Assembly (NCBI RefSeq): GCF_029919115.1
Contig: NZ_CP123990.1
Location: forward strand, 2,108,001 to 2,172,000
Origin: Variovorax paradoxus
Lineage (GTDB): Bacteria; Pseudomonadota; Gammaproteobacteria; Burkholderiales; Burkholderiaceae_C
DNA: 64,000 nt
Reading direction: 5' to 3'
Shown piece by piece: positions 50,609-59,560 of this stretch (the stretch's first letter is position 1; each line of letters starts with the position of its first letter). Made by a program: the position numbers and the translations under genes. Under the pieces are notes generated by a model. It had not been told where the DNA came from and did no database searches. It was given only the letters and a program-made list of their open reading frames with translations.

Positions 50609-51489
50609 GCCAAGAAACCGTAGTACCCCAGAGAAAAGACTTCCGTTTCTTCCACCGCCTGCGCGTGCGCTGGGCCGAGGTCGACATGCAGAAGATCGTG
50701 TTCAACGCGCACTACCTGATGTACTTCGACACCGCCATTGCCGACTACTGGCGCGCGCTTGCGCTGCCTTACGAAGAGGCCATGCATGCGCTGGGCGGTG
50801 ACCTGTATGTGCGCAAGGCGACGGTAGATTTTCAGGCTTCCGCCCGCATGGACGACGTGATCGACGTGGGCATGAAGTGCGCGCGCATCGGCAATTCGTC
50901 CATGGTCTTCCAAGGCGCGCTGTTTCGGCAAGACCAGTACCTGGTGGGCTGCGAACTGGTCTATGTGTTTGCAGACCCGGCCACGCAGACCTCCAAGCCG
51001 GTGCCGCCGCTATTGCGCGAAATTCTCATGGGCTTCGAAGCCGGCGAGCCGATGCGCACCGTGGAAACGGGCGACTGGAAAACCTTGGGCGAAGGCGCAA
51101 GCGCCTTGCGCCGCGCCGTCTTCATCGAGGAACAGAACATCCCCAAGGAACTGGAGTGGGACGAGCACGATGCGGTGGTGCTGCATGCGGTGGCGCGCAA
51201 CCGGCTCGGCCAGGTGATTGCGACCGGCCGGCTGCTGGATGCGGTTGACGGTACAGCGATGCTCGGCCGCATGGCCGTGCACCGCGTGCTGCGCAGCGGC
51301 GGGCACGGCGCGGCAGTGGTGAAGGCGCTGGAGGAGGCCGCCAGGGCGCGCGGCGATCGCGAGATTGGCCTGCACGCCCAGCGCAGCGCGGAGCGCTTTT
51401 ATGCACGGCTGGGCTACACCGTGCATGGCGAGCCCTTCGAGGAAGCCGGCATCCCGCACATCGAGATGCGCCGCACGCTCAATCAGTAG
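50605..51489 (+). CDS. YbgC/4HBT thioesterase fused to GNAT acetyltransferase
   Basis: A 294-residue two-domain fusion. Residues about 15-145 are a hotdog thioesterase (RVRWAEVDMQKIVFNAHYLM, with the catalytic aspartate in EVDMQ), residues about 155-294 an ElaA-like GNAT domain (RRAVFIEEQNIPKELEWDE, the acetyl-CoA loop RSGGHGAA and FYARLGYTVHGEPFEE). Each domain alone is common; in one chain they could release and transfer acyl groups or just be co-expressed. The start overlaps the esterase stop (ATGA) and the last seven bases overlap the convergent lipoprotein gene. Confidence 0.88.
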   Translation: MSQETVVPQRKDFRFFHRLRVRWAEVDMQKIVFNAHYLMYFDTAIADYWRALALPYEEAMHALGGDLYVRKATVDFQASARMDDVIDVGMKCARIGNSSMVFQGALFRQDQYLVGCELVYVFADPATQTSKPVPPLLREILMGFEAGEPMRTVETGDWKTLGEGASALRRAVFIEEQNIPKELEWDEHDAVVLHAVARNRLGQVIATGRLLDAVDGTAMLGRMAVHRVLRSGGHGAAVVKALEEAARARGDREIGLHAQRSAERFYARLGYTVHGEPFEEAGIPHIEMRRTLNQ

Positions 51490-52403
51490 CGGGCCGGCGG
51501 GTCGGGCACATAGCCCATCTCCGAACCCGGAAAGGCGGACGGACCTTCGGGACGCGGCCAGCGCGGCGGAGGCGGAGGCACCGGAATCACGCCGGCGGCA
51601 ATGAGGTTCTCGCGGCTGTCGTAGCGGATGCGAACCACCTCGTCGGGCGTGGATTGCGCGCGCTCGAAGGTGGTGTGGCCGACATGCGATGTCTCGCGCC
51701 GGCCATGGCCGGTTCCCAGGCTTGGCGACCGCCGGGCCAGCTCGCCCTTGGCCGATGCACTGGCTTCGGCGCCCAAGGCGCTGTCGGCGGAGCGGGACTG
51801 TGCCGCAGGTGCGGCCGGCGCGGCCTCCGCGACGGCAGATGGCGCCTCGCTGCGGCGCTCCATCTCGCGGTTGCTGCCGTAGCCGTCTCGTTGCGGCAGC
51901 ACGATGGGCGCCGCGGGCACCCGCTCGCGGAACAGCGCGACGCCGATCACCCCCACGTCGGCCGGCCGGCCGGTGCGGCTCGCGTACGAATTGCCGACAG
52001 ACGTGAACTCGAAGGCCGCGATCTGCGAATCGCTCTTGCGCCAGCCTGTGATGTCGCTGCGCTCGCCGCCGGAAAAAACGTAGCCGTTCTGCAGCACGCC
52101 CGCGGTTTCGCCGGTGACGATGTTCACGCCATCGACCGACATCACGGCCATGACACGTTCGCCCATCGCATTGCGCGCGCGAATCGCGTAGCGCGAGCCG
52201 GGCCGGCCAGCCACCCAGTATTCACCGCGGTACCGGTAGATGGGCAGCTCGCGGCCCGTGGCGCGGTCGACCACGCTCACCTGCATGAGCGAGCCGAGGC
52301 GGTCGTACGTCAAAGGCGGCGAGGGCGGCCGTATCGGGCTTTCAGCGCAAGCCGAGAGGGCGGCCAATGCGAGTGCTGTCGAGAAGATGAGTCTGCGCTT
52401 CAT
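51483..52403 (-). CDS. Putative lipoprotein of unknown function
   Basis: A 306-residue protein with a signal peptide ending in a lipobox-like LSAC (Cys19). The conserved-looking part (about 45-150, MQVSVVDRATGRELPIYRYR, RYAIRARNAMGERVMAVMSV, VNIVTGETAGVLQNGYVFSG) is a compact beta domain; the rest is low-complexity, Ala/Ser/Arg rich (SAVAEAAPAAPAAQSRSADS) and ends in a Pro-rich tail (PVPPPPPRWPRPEGP). No family recognised with certainty. GGAAG precedes the ATG. A secreted or outer-membrane envelope protein is likely. Confidence 0.72.
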   Translation of the reverse strand: MKRRLIFSTALALAALSACAESPIRPPSPPLTYDRLGSLMQVSVVDRATGRELPIYRYRGEYWVAGRPGSRYAIRARNAMGERVMAVMSVDGVNIVTGETAGVLQNGYVFSGGERSDITGWRKSDSQIAAFEFTSVGNSYASRTGRPADVGVIGVALFRERVPAAPIVLPQRDGYGSNREMERRSEAPSAVAEAAPAAPAAQSRSADSALGAEASASAKGELARRSPSLGTGHGRRETSHVGHTTFERAQSTPDEVVRIRYDSRENLIAAGVIPVPPPPPRWPRPEGPSAFPGSEMGYVPDPPARY

Positions 52404-52476
52404 GGTGGTCTTCCTTGCCGGGAGTGGATCGGTAGGGCTTCTACGGAGCAGCACCGGAGGCAGGGTTAAACGCGCG

Positions 52477-52509
52477 CAAAAAAATAGCGCTGCCTCTTTC
52501 GGGCAGCGC
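52477..52509 (-). terminator. Rho-independent terminator of ygfZ
   Basis: On the minus strand GCGCTGCC, a seven-base loop and GGCAGCGC form an eight-base-pair stem, followed by TA and a T7 run (complement of the A run at 52478-52484). It lies 41 bases beyond the ygfZ stop. Confidence 0.85.
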
Positions 52510-52549
52510 CGGGCGTCCTTCTTTCAGGGCGCTGGGGTTGGCGGCAAGG

Positions 52550-53476
52550 CTAGATGTCTTCGAGCAGCGGATATGGCAGCGGCTCGACCGTGAGCGCCGG
52601 GCCGTCGGCGCTGCTCGCATGCAGGCCGCCGGTTTCAAGCGCCGAGATCTGGATGGAAATAAGCGCGGCCCAGCCGCCGCCAGGTACCGGCGCAGCCTGT
52701 GCCACCATGCCCACGGGCTGCTCGGCATCAGCGGCGGCGAACACTTCCTGGCCTGCGCTCACAGGCGCATCGGCCTGCACAAGGTAGGTGCGGCGCTTCA
52801 GCGTGCCGCGAAACTGGCTGCGTGCCACGATTTCCTGGCCCGGGTAGCAGCCCTTCTTGAAATTGACGCCGCCCACGGATTCGTAGTTGATCATCTGCGG
52901 CACGAAAGCCTCGACCACCGGCGTGGTCAACGTCACGATGCCGCTGCGAACCTCGCTCCACTGCCACAGGTCCGCATCGAGCGCCGGGCCTGCGGGCACC
53001 GGGCTGCCGGCAGGTGCGATCCACATGGCACGCGGCACGCCGTCGGCCGGGTAGAGCGAAACGGAGCTGATGTCTTCGCCGATGGCGGTGCGCTGGCCGG
53101 GCAGGGCGGCGGCATCGAGGCCGTTGGCGGTCAGCGCGGTGCCGGCCAAGCCGTACAGCGCGAACTGCTCCGTGGCATCGGTGAGCTTGGCCTTGGCGCG
53201 CAGCACATACATCGACAGGCGCTTGAGCGTGGCGGCCAGGATGTCCTTGCTGCAGACCAGCAGCACCAGGTCGGGTTGCGGCCGTATGCCGATGAAGCTG
53301 GCAATCACGCGGCCCTTGGCGGTGCAAAGGGCTGCCAGGCGGGCCTCCGTGGCGCCGAGCAGCGAAAAGTCCTGCGTGAGCTGGCCGTGCAAAAAGCTGG
53401 CGGCATCCGGTCCTTCGGCGCGAATCACGCCGAGGTGCGAAAGGGCGGTAACACCATTGAGAACGACAGTAGTCAT
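52550..53476 (-). CDS. ygfZ: Folate-binding YgfZ/CAF17 family protein
   Basis: A 308-residue GcvT-fold protein. The invariant motif KKGCYPGQEIVARSQFRG (family signature KGCYxGQE) is at about residue 205-222. LHGQLTQDFSLLGATEARLA is the conserved N-terminal segment. YgfZ supports Fe-S cluster enzymes such as MiaB with a folate cofactor. It starts 131 bases from the divergent mltG and is followed by a clear terminator, so it is probably a single-gene transcript. Confidence 0.94.
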   Translation of the reverse strand: MTTVVLNGVTALSHLGVIRAEGPDAASFLHGQLTQDFSLLGATEARLAALCTAKGRVIASFIGIRPQPDLVLLVCSKDILAATLKRLSMYVLRAKAKLTDATEQFALYGLAGTALTANGLDAAALPGQRTAIGEDISSVSLYPADGVPRAMWIAPAGSPVPAGPALDADLWQWSEVRSGIVTLTTPVVEAFVPQMINYESVGGVNFKKGCYPGQEIVARSQFRGTLKRRTYLVQADAPVSAGQEVFAAADAEQPVGMVAQAAPVPGGGWAALISIQISALETGGLHASSADGPALTVEPLPYPLLEDI

Positions 53477-53607
53477 CGCTGAATTATCATGGTCGAGGCC
53501 GTTCCGTCCGGTCTGCAGGGAAACTTGCCGTTGTTCCCGCAGGGCCACCGACTTTTCGCGCCGAATCCTCGATTCGTTTTTCTTCTTCCCGTCATTCCAT
53601 CGGACCC

Positions 53608-54630
53608 GTGCGCCGCTTCTTTCTTACGCTCTTTCTGCTTGCCGCCCTGGCTGCGCTCGGCCTCGGCGCCGCCGGGTTGTGGTGGGTGCACCAGCCGCTC
53701 AAGCTCCCCGCGCCGAGCCTGGATCTTTCGGTGGAGCCCGGCACCACGCCGCGCGGCGTTGCGCAGGCGGTGGCCGATGCCGGCGCCAACGTGGAGCCGC
53801 AACTGCTCTATCTCTGGTTTCGCCTTTCGGGGCAAGACCGCCAGATTCGCGCCGGCAGCTACGAGCTGGAGCGCGGCATCACGCCCAAGATGCTGCTCAA
53901 CGTGCTGGTGCGCGGCGAAGAGGCAACCCGCAGCCTGGTGCTGGTCGAAGGCTGGAACATTCGCCAGGTGCGTGCCGCCCTTGCCAAGGCCGAGCAGCTC
54001 AAGCCCGAAACCGTCGGCTTGCCCGACGATGCGCTGATGGCCAAGCTCGGCAGGCCTGGCGTGCACCCGGAGGGGCGCTTTTTCCCCGACACGTACACCT
54101 ATTCGAAGGGCTCGACCGACATCGCGCTGCTGCAGCGCGCCATGCGGGCCATGGACAAGAAGCTCGAAGCCGCCTGGGCCGCCCGGGCGGCCGATTTGCC
54201 GATCAAAACGGCCGATGAGGCGCTTATTTTGGCCAGCATTGTCGAAAAGGAGACAGGCAAGGCCAAGGACCGCTCCGAGATCGCGGCTGTGTTCGTCAAT
54301 CGCCTGCGCACCGGCATGCCGCTGCAAACCGACCCGACCGTGATCTACGGCTTGGGTACCACCTTCGACGGCAATCTGCGCAAGAAAGACCTGCAGGCCG
54401 ATACGCCCTGGAACACCTACACCCGTGGCGGCCTGCCGCCAACGCCCATTGCCATGCCGGGCAAGGCCGCGCTGCTGGCGGCAGTGCAGCCGGCGCAAAG
54501 CAAGTCGCTGTACTTTGTTTCGCGCGGCGACGGCACCAGCCAGTTCAGCACCTCGCTCGACGAGCACAACCGCGCGGTCAACCGCTACCAGCGCGGAGGC
54601 GGCGAACCCAAACCGAAGGTTGCCCAATGA
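53608..54630 (+). CDS. mltG: Endolytic transglycosylase MltG
   Basis: A 340-residue protein beginning at GTG, with an N-terminal membrane helix (about 4-25), a LysM-like region ([15 protein letters not shown]) and the YceG domain. The catalytic glutamate is Glu213 in [11 protein letters not shown], and [19 protein letters not shown] segment ([19 protein letters not shown]) is the family signature. MltG cleaves nascent peptidoglycan and limits glycan strand length. Its stop overlaps the tmk start, the common mltG-tmk-holB order of proteobacteria. Confidence 0.95.
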   Translation: MRRFFLTLFLLAALAALGLGAAGLWWVHQPLKLPAPSLDLSVEPGTTPRGVAQAVADAGANVEPQLLYLWFRLSGQDRQIRAGSYELERGITPKMLLNVLVRGEEATRSLVLVEGWNIRQVRAALAKAEQLKPETVGLPDDALMAKLGRPGVHPEGRFFPDTYTYSKGSTDIALLQRAMRAMDKKLEAAWAARAADLPIKTADEALILASIVEKETGKAKDRSEIAAVFVNRLRTGMPLQTDPTVIYGLGTTFDGNLRKKDLQADTPWNTYTRGGLPPTPIAMPGKAALLAAVQPAQSKSLYFVSRGDGTSQFSTSLDEHNRAVNRYQRGGGEPKPKVAQ

Positions 54631-55286
54631 GTGAAGGCCTGTTTCTGACGCTCGAGGGCATCGACGGCGCGGGCAAGTCCAGCCATCTGGATGCAATGGA
54701 AGCGCTCTTGAAGGCGCAGGGCCGCACGGTCGTGCGCACGCGCGAACCCGGCGGCACGCCGCTGGCGGAAACCTTGCGCGGGCTCATCCTCGAACAGCCG
54801 ATGGACCCGCTGACCGAATCGCTCCTGGTTTTCGCGGCGCGGCGGGATCACGTCACGCAAGTCATAGAGCCAGCGCTGGCCCGCGGCGACGTGGTGCTGT
54901 GCGACCGCTTCACCGATGCCACTTTTGCGTACCAGGGCTCGGGCCGCGGCTTCGATGCGCAGGTGCTGTCGACGTTGGAGCAATGGGTGCAAGGGGGCAG
55001 GGGAGCGGCAGGGTTGCTGCAGCCCCACATCACGCTGTGGTTCGACCTGGCACCCGAAATCGCCGCCCAGCGCCTGGCGGGCGCGCGCTTGCCCGACAAG
55101 TTCGAAGCCCAGCCGGTCGAGTTCTTCCGGCGTGTGGCAGCCGGCTACGCGGCCCGCGCGGCCGCCGATGCGCAGCGCTTCGTTCGAATCGACGCCAGCC
55201 AGACGCGCGACCAGGTCTGGCAGCAGGTCGAGGCGGCGCTTGTCGCGCGCGGCGCGCTGGCACCCGCGAGCGGGGCGGCATTATGA
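54627..55286 (+). CDS. tmk: Thymidylate kinase
   Basis: A 219-residue dTMP kinase: P-loop GIDGAGKSS (11-19), [10 protein letters not shown], the [12 protein letters not shown] segment (catalytic DR(Y/F) motif) and LFDLAPE-like strand ([20 protein letters not shown]) with the LID region. It phosphorylates dTMP to dTDP for DNA synthesis. ATGA overlaps on both sides (mltG, holB) show a coupled operon. Confidence 0.96.
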   Translation: MSEGLFLTLEGIDGAGKSSHLDAMEALLKAQGRTVVRTREPGGTPLAETLRGLILEQPMDPLTESLLVFAARRDHVTQVIEPALARGDVVLCDRFTDATFAYQGSGRGFDAQVLSTLEQWVQGGRGAAGLLQPHITLWFDLAPEIAAQRLAGARLPDKFEAQPVEFFRRVAAGYAARAAADAQRFVRIDASQTRDQVWQQVEAALVARGALAPASGAAL

Positions 55287-56305
55287 GCACCTCGGCACTT
55301 TCGCCCTGGCTTCAGCGCCCCCTCGCAGAGCTGCTGCGCCAGCGCGGCCATGCCTGGTTGCTGCAGGGGCCGTCGGGCCTGGGCCAATACGAGCTCGCGC
55401 TGGCGCTTGCCGCCGCATGGCTTTGCGAGCAGCCCAAGACAGAAGAGGGCGGCACCGCGTGTGGCCAGTGCCCAAGTTGCCACGCCATCGAGGTCCGAAC
55501 CCATGCCGACCTTTGCGTGCTGATGCCCGAAGTCGCCATGCAGGAGCTCGGCTGGCCGCTCGACGAAAAAGCGCAGGCCGACATCGACGACAAGAAGCGC
55601 AAGCCCAGCCGCGAAATCCGCGTCGAAGCGATGCGCGATGCGGTCGGCTTTGCCCAGCGCACCAGCGCCCGGGGCCGCGGCAAGGTGGTGCTGGTGTACC
55701 CCGCCGAGCGCATGAACACCATCACCGCCAACGCACTGCTCAAGACGCTTGAAGAGCCGGTCGGGGACGTTCGCTTTGTGCTGGCGAGCGAGGCGGCGTG
55801 GCAATTGCTGCCGACCATCCGCAGCCGCTGCCTCGGCTTTACGCTGCCGTGGCCCGCAACGGCCGAAGCTGAAGCCTGGCTGGGTGCGCACGACGTACCC
55901 GCGGCCGACGCCACCGCCTTGCTGCGTGCGGCGGGCGGCCGGCCCAGCGATGCGCTGCGGCTCGCGCGCTCCGGCCAATCGCCCAAGGCCTGGTCGCTGC
56001 TGCCAAAGGCAGTGTTGCGCGGAGACGTCGCCGCGCTGGCGGACCAGGCGCCCTCGCAAGCCATCAGTGCACTGCAGAAGCTCTGCCACGACCTGATGGC
56101 CGTCGGCAGCGGCGCTGAACCCCGGTTCTTCGAGGCGGCCGACCTGCCGGCGGCAGTGCCTTCGCACCTGGCGCTGGCCCGCTGGTCGAAGTCGCTTGCC
56201 AGTGCGGCAAGAACCGCTGAACACCCTTTCAATGCGGGCCTGATGCTGGAAGCGCTTGTGAGCGAGGCGCGAACCACCCTAAACTCTGCTCCTCGCCGAC
56301 CATGA
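55283..56305 (+). CDS. holB: DNA polymerase III subunit delta'
   Basis: A 340-residue clamp-loader subunit. The modified P-loop [20 protein letters not shown] lacks the usual GKT, as expected for delta', which does not hydrolyse ATP. The zinc module [17 protein letters not shown] and the sensor-1 region [20 protein letters not shown] with SRC (IRSRCLGF) are present. It loads the beta clamp with delta and tau/gamma. Overlaps by four bases with tmk and pilZ. Confidence 0.94.
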   Translation: MSTSALSPWLQRPLAELLRQRGHAWLLQGPSGLGQYELALALAAAWLCEQPKTEEGGTACGQCPSCHAIEVRTHADLCVLMPEVAMQELGWPLDEKAQADIDDKKRKPSREIRVEAMRDAVGFAQRTSARGRGKVVLVYPAERMNTITANALLKTLEEPVGDVRFVLASEAAWQLLPTIRSRCLGFTLPWPATAEAEAWLGAHDVPAADATALLRAAGGRPSDALRLARSGQSPKAWSLLPKAVLRGDVAALADQAPSQAISALQKLCHDLMAVGSGAEPRFFEAADLPAAVPSHLALARWSKSLASAARTAEHPFNAGLMLEALVSEARTTLNSAPRRP

Positions 56306-56679
56306 ACCAACCAGCCGCCCCCGCCGCCGCCGCAACGCCTCAACGGCCAAGCGTGATCCAGCTCGCCATCAAGGAAAAGGGCGCGCTCTACGCCGCCTAC
56401 ATTCCGCTGTTTGCCGAAGGCGGCATCTTCATTCCCACGTCGCGCGAATACCGGCTGGGCGACGATGTCTATGTGCTGCTGACGCTGCCTGAAGACCCGC
56501 AACGTTACCCCGTGGCCGGCAAGGTCGCATGGATCACGCCGCAGCGCGCCGCCGGCAACCGGGCGCCGGGCGTCGGCATCCGCTTTCCGTCGGACGAAAA
56601 GTCGCGCCAGCTCAAGGCGCGCATCGAGGCGGCGCTCGGCGGCTCGATGGCCTCCGACCGCCCCACACAAACTATCTAG
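56302..56679 (+). CDS. PilZ domain protein
   Basis: A 125-residue PilZ-fold protein (LYAAYIPLFAEGGIFIPTSR, GDDVYVLLTLPEDPQRYPVA, GKVAWITPQ, GVGIRF). It matches the type IV pilus PilZ protein often encoded beside holB and tatD. The c-di-GMP-binding RxxxR and DxSxxG motifs are absent (there is EGGIFI), so, like P. aeruginosa PilZ, it probably does not bind c-di-GMP and instead works with pilus assembly proteins. Start overlaps the holB stop. Confidence 0.88.
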   Translation: MNQPAAPAAAATPQRPSVIQLAIKEKGALYAAYIPLFAEGGIFIPTSREYRLGDDVYVLLTLPEDPQRYPVAGKVAWITPQRAAGNRAPGVGIRFPSDEKSRQLKARIEAALGGSMASDRPTQTI

Positions 56680-56812
56680 GCTCGAAGGCCAGGCTCGCCC
56701 CCAGGCTGCGCGCACGTCGTGTCGCTCCGCCGACCCCCTGCCGGGGGCGACACCAGAGGCCCGGCAGCGCCGGTCCCTCGGCGTCCCTGGCATCCGCCAG
56801 ACAATCAGCGCC
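56680..56812. repeat. Intergenic hairpin element between pilZ and tatD
   Basis: A 133-base gap with a strong interrupted hairpin: GTGTCG (56719-56724) pairs with CGACAC (56748-56753), and inside it CCCCC (56734-56738) with GGGGG (56743-56747) around a TGCC loop. The phrasing (CCAGGCTGCGCGCAC, then this hairpin) is of a kind I have seen repeatedly in intergenic DNA of this bacterial family. May be a processing or terminator-like structure; no T run follows. Confidence 0.5.
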
Positions 56813-57622
56813 ATGTTTACCGATTCCCACTGCCACCTCACTTTCCCCGAGTTCGCGGACCAGATGCCGCAAATCCGCGCAGCCATGGCCGAAGCGCAGG
56901 TCGACCGGGCCTTGTGCATCTGCACCAAGCTCGAAGAGTTCGATGACGTGCAGGCCCTGGCGGCCCGCTACGACAACTTCTGGGCCAGCGTGGGCGTGCA
57001 CCCCGACAACGAGGACATCGCCGAGCCCACGGTCGATGACCTGGTTCGCCGTGCGGCCTTGCCCAAGGTAGTGGCCATCGGGGAGACCGGGCTCGACTAC
57101 TACCAGATGGAAGAGCGCAAGGGCGGGCGCAGCATTTCGGACATGGAATGGCAGCGCGACCGCTTCCGCGTGCACATTCGCGCCGCGCAGCAAACCCGCA
57201 TGCCGCTGGTCATTCACACCCGCGAGGCCTCCGCCGATACGCTTGCCATCCTGAAAGAGGAGGGCGAACACGGCTCCGGCAAGGCCGCAGGCGGCGTGTT
57301 CCATTGCTTTACCGAAACCGCCGAAGTCGCGCGCGCGGCGCTCGACCTCGGGTTCTACATTTCCTTTTCAGGCATCCTGACTTTCAAGAAGGCGCAGGAC
57401 CTGCGCGACGTGGCCGCCTTTGTGCCGCTGGACCGGATGCTGATCGAGACCGACAGCCCTTATCTGGCCCCGGTGCCGTACCGCGGCAAGACCAACAATC
57501 CGTCGTACGTGCCGTACGTCGCAAAGCAGATTGCCGAGCTGCGCAAGCTGCCCATCGAAGCAGTCGCAACGGCTACGAGCGACAACTTCGAAACGCTGTT
57601 CAAGGGAGTAAAAACAAAATGA
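56813..57622 (+). CDS. tatD: TatD family metal-dependent hydrolase
   Basis: A 269-residue TIM-barrel nuclease. DSHCHL (His6, His8) and the later SVGVHPDNED, AIGETGLDYY, PLVIHTREA, GVFHCFTET and LIETDSPYLAP provide the metal ligands and active site of the TatD/YcfH family. It acts as a 3'-5' exonuclease on DNA or RNA. No ribosome site precedes the ATG clearly. Its stop overlaps the ankyrin gene start. Confidence 0.94.
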   Translation: MFTDSHCHLTFPEFADQMPQIRAAMAEAQVDRALCICTKLEEFDDVQALAARYDNFWASVGVHPDNEDIAEPTVDDLVRRAALPKVVAIGETGLDYYQMEERKGGRSISDMEWQRDRFRVHIRAAQQTRMPLVIHTREASADTLAILKEEGEHGSGKAAGGVFHCFTETAEVARAALDLGFYISFSGILTFKKAQDLRDVAAFVPLDRMLIETDSPYLAPVPYRGKTNNPSYVPYVAKQIAELRKLPIEAVATATSDNFETLFKGVKTK

Positions 57623-58296
57623 GAAATTACATTAAGAAGTTCTTCTATGTGGCTGTCGCTGCAGCAACTTTTGCCGCACACGCAGGTTCGTTCGAAGATT
57701 TCTTCCGGGCCGTGCGCGGAGACAACGCCAGCGGTGTGCGCACCTTGCTGCAGCGCGGTTTCGATCCCAACACGCGCGACGAACACGGCCAGACCGGCCT
57801 GATCATCGCCCTGCGCGAACCGTCGCCCAAGGTCGCCCAGGTGCTGCTCGAGTCGCCGCAAACCGACGTCGACATTGCCAACGCCAAGGACGAAACCCCG
57901 CTGATGCTGGCCGCCATCAAGGGCCAGCAAGACATCGTCGCCCAGCTGCTCAAGCGCGACGCCGCCGTCAACAAGACCGGCTGGACGCCGCTTCACTATG
58001 CCGCCAGCAGCGGCCAGTTGAGCATCATGAAAGTGCTGCTCGACAACTTTGCCTTCATCGATGCGCAATCGCCCAACGGCACGACGCCGCTCATGATGGC
58101 TGCGATGTATGGATCGACAGAAGCCGTGAAGCTGCTGCTGGCCGAAGGCGCGGACACCACCATGAAGAACCAGCTCGGCATGACCGCAGTCGACTTCGCA
58201 ACCAAGGCCAATCGCCCGGAAGCCGCGCAACTCATTACGGCTGCCGCCGGCGCAAAGCCGGCACCTCAAGCGATTCCCAAAGACGGCAAGTGGTGA
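57619..58296 (+). CDS. Secreted ankyrin-repeat protein
   Basis: A 225-residue protein with a signal peptide (MRNYIKKFFYVAVAAATFAA, cleavage after AHA) and about five ankyrin repeats from residue 30 to 200 (for example DEHGQTGLIIALRE, KDETPLMLAAIKGQQDIVAQ, GWTPLHYAASSGQLSIMKVL, NGTTPLMMAAMYGSTEAVKL). Export to the periplasm and ATGA overlap with tatD are both clear. A protein-protein interaction role is likely; the partner is unknown. The first 60 bases are AT-rich compared with neighbours, usual for a strongly translated leader. Confidence 0.9.
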   Translation: MRNYIKKFFYVAVAAATFAAHAGSFEDFFRAVRGDNASGVRTLLQRGFDPNTRDEHGQTGLIIALREPSPKVAQVLLESPQTDVDIANAKDETPLMLAAIKGQQDIVAQLLKRDAAVNKTGWTPLHYAASSGQLSIMKVLLDNFAFIDAQSPNGTTPLMMAAMYGSTEAVKLLLAEGADTTMKNQLGMTAVDFATKANRPEAAQLITAAAGAKPAPQAIPKDGKW

Positions 58297-58454
58297 GTTC
58301 TGCGGCCCGGCCGTCAGCGGGCTGCGCGCTTGGAGCAACGCCGCTTTCGTACGACGCGCACGGCTGAAAAAGGCGTTCCAGAACACGTCCGGCAAAACAC
58401 CAAAAGAGGCGTTCGCGCAGTCATGCGAGACTCTGCGGAGAAGGAGAAGCAGAG

Positions 58455-58937
58455 ATGAATACGTTTCTATTCATGGTCTTTTTATTGGCCATCGGGCTGC
58501 TGGTGTTCGTAGCGCTCGCAAGAAAAAAGGCTGCGCAAAGCAGCAGCGGCTTTGTCGACAAGCCCAAGGCACGGCCGCCGCTTACGGCGCGCGAACAAGC
58601 CATGTACAACCGCCTGGTGCAAACGCTGCCGGACCTTGTGGTGCTGCCGCAGGTCAGCTTCGGCGCATTGCTCACGGCCCGCACACGCGCGGCACGAAGC
58701 TCGTTCAGCCGCAAGATCGCAGATTTTGTCGTGTGCGACCGTTCGTTCAAGGTCGTGGCCGTGGTCGCGCTCGGCGACAAGAACAGCAAAGGCAAGTCGC
58801 AGCGCGACCAGGACCGAGATGCGCTGCTGGTAGAGGCCGGGTATCGCGTGCTGCGGTATCCGCGCGTGCCGGACGTGCACCGTGTAGAGGCCGATTTCGA
58901 TCCGACGATGGCTTCGGTGAGTCCTATGGGGTCCTGA
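58455..58937 (+). CDS. DUF2726 domain-containing protein
   Basis: A 160-residue protein with one N-terminal helix (about 3-22, FLFMVFLLAIGLLVFVALAR) and a DUF2726 domain (LTAREQAMYNRLVQTLPDLV, VLPQVSFGALL, KIADFVVCDRSFKVVAVVAL, RDALLVEAGYRVLRYPRV). The domain looks like a restriction-endonuclease-like fold used in nucleic-acid-associated proteins, here membrane anchored. AAGGAGAAG precedes the ATG. Usual role unknown. Confidence 0.83.
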   Translation: MNTFLFMVFLLAIGLLVFVALARKKAAQSSSGFVDKPKARPPLTAREQAMYNRLVQTLPDLVVLPQVSFGALLTARTRAARSSFSRKIADFVVCDRSFKVVAVVALGDKNSKGKSQRDQDRDALLVEAGYRVLRYPRVPDVHRVEADFDPTMASVSPMGS

Positions 58938-59056
58938 GGGGCGCGATTCGAGATCTGGATGCTGGGTCTGTCTACCCCCCTAATAGATAACACAATGTGC
59001 ATTATGTTAAATCACTTGCGTTGATTCGTCAGCGTCAGGCCGACCGCCGTCTATTT

Positions 59057-59095
59057 GCACAAATGTGTTCGCCGTTTTGGCACAAATGTGTTCGC
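59057..59095. repeat. Tandem 16-base direct repeat GCACAAATGTGTTCGC
   Basis: Two identical copies (59057-59072, 59080-59095) spaced 23 bases, in a gene-free 236-base gap of lower GC. Each contains the near-palindrome CACAAATGTG. Multiple short terminal repeats of this kind occur at ends of IS21-type elements, but no transposase is present, so this could be an IS remnant or operator sites. Confidence 0.6.
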
Positions 59096-59173
59096 GACTT
59101 CATCTGCGCTCGCCCTCTTTCTGCAGACATGGCTGTAAGTCCCTTAGAACACGCAGAGTTGCAGGCTGCAGTG

Positions 59174-59560
59174 TCAACAAAAACCGGCAGCCCCATTGAG
59201 CAGATTGCCAAACCCATTGATGAAGGTGCCCAAGAAACAAACGATGGGGCCATAGACGCCTACTGCGTTGCGTGAGATCGAGTTGTCGGCAACCCATTCC
59301 GGAACGGCCTCTCCTTTGAGGACGTAGTACTGAGGGTCGAACAGGCTGAGGTCAGAGTCGTGGGCGCCTATGTGCTGCCCGATCTCTTTGCCCGTCAGGC
59401 TCGGGCGTGCCAGAAGAAGAATGCCCCAGCAGATCACCAATGCGCCGAAGCGGCTCAGCCAATCGAAATTTCGCAGCGGAAGGCTGAGTACGAATCCGAC
59501 AAACAGTGATGTGACAGTCAGGCAAAGTAGGAATGCATTCGAGGTGAGCAGTCGTTTCAT
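59174..59560 (-). CDS. Small multi-pass membrane protein, unknown function
   Basis: A 128-residue protein with three likely helices: about 9-29 (FLLCLTVTSLFVGFVLSLPL), 36-51 (SRFGALVICWGILLLA) and a C-terminal one about 100-120 (GVYGPIVCFLGTFINGFGNL). The soluble loop between contains QHIGAHDSDLSLFDPQYYVL. AAGGGTCAAG before the ATG is a good ribosome site, and the ATG overlaps the stop of the upstream small gene (ATGA). Family not recognised. Shape and context (end of a small operon beside a type I secretion system) would suit an immunity or accessory membrane protein, without proof. Confidence 0.7.
   Translation of the reverse strand: MKRLLTSNAFLLCLTVTSLFVGFVLSLPLRNFDWLSRFGALVICWGILLLARPSLTGKEIGQHIGAHDSDLSLFDPQYYVLKGEAVPEWVADNSISRNAVGVYGPIVCFLGTFINGFGNLLNGAAGFC

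Noticed and set aside
58997..59275. Plus-strand 92-codon frame over the tandem repeat
   Set aside because: It runs through the repeat and antisense to the end of the three-TM gene, with no ribosome site or domain.
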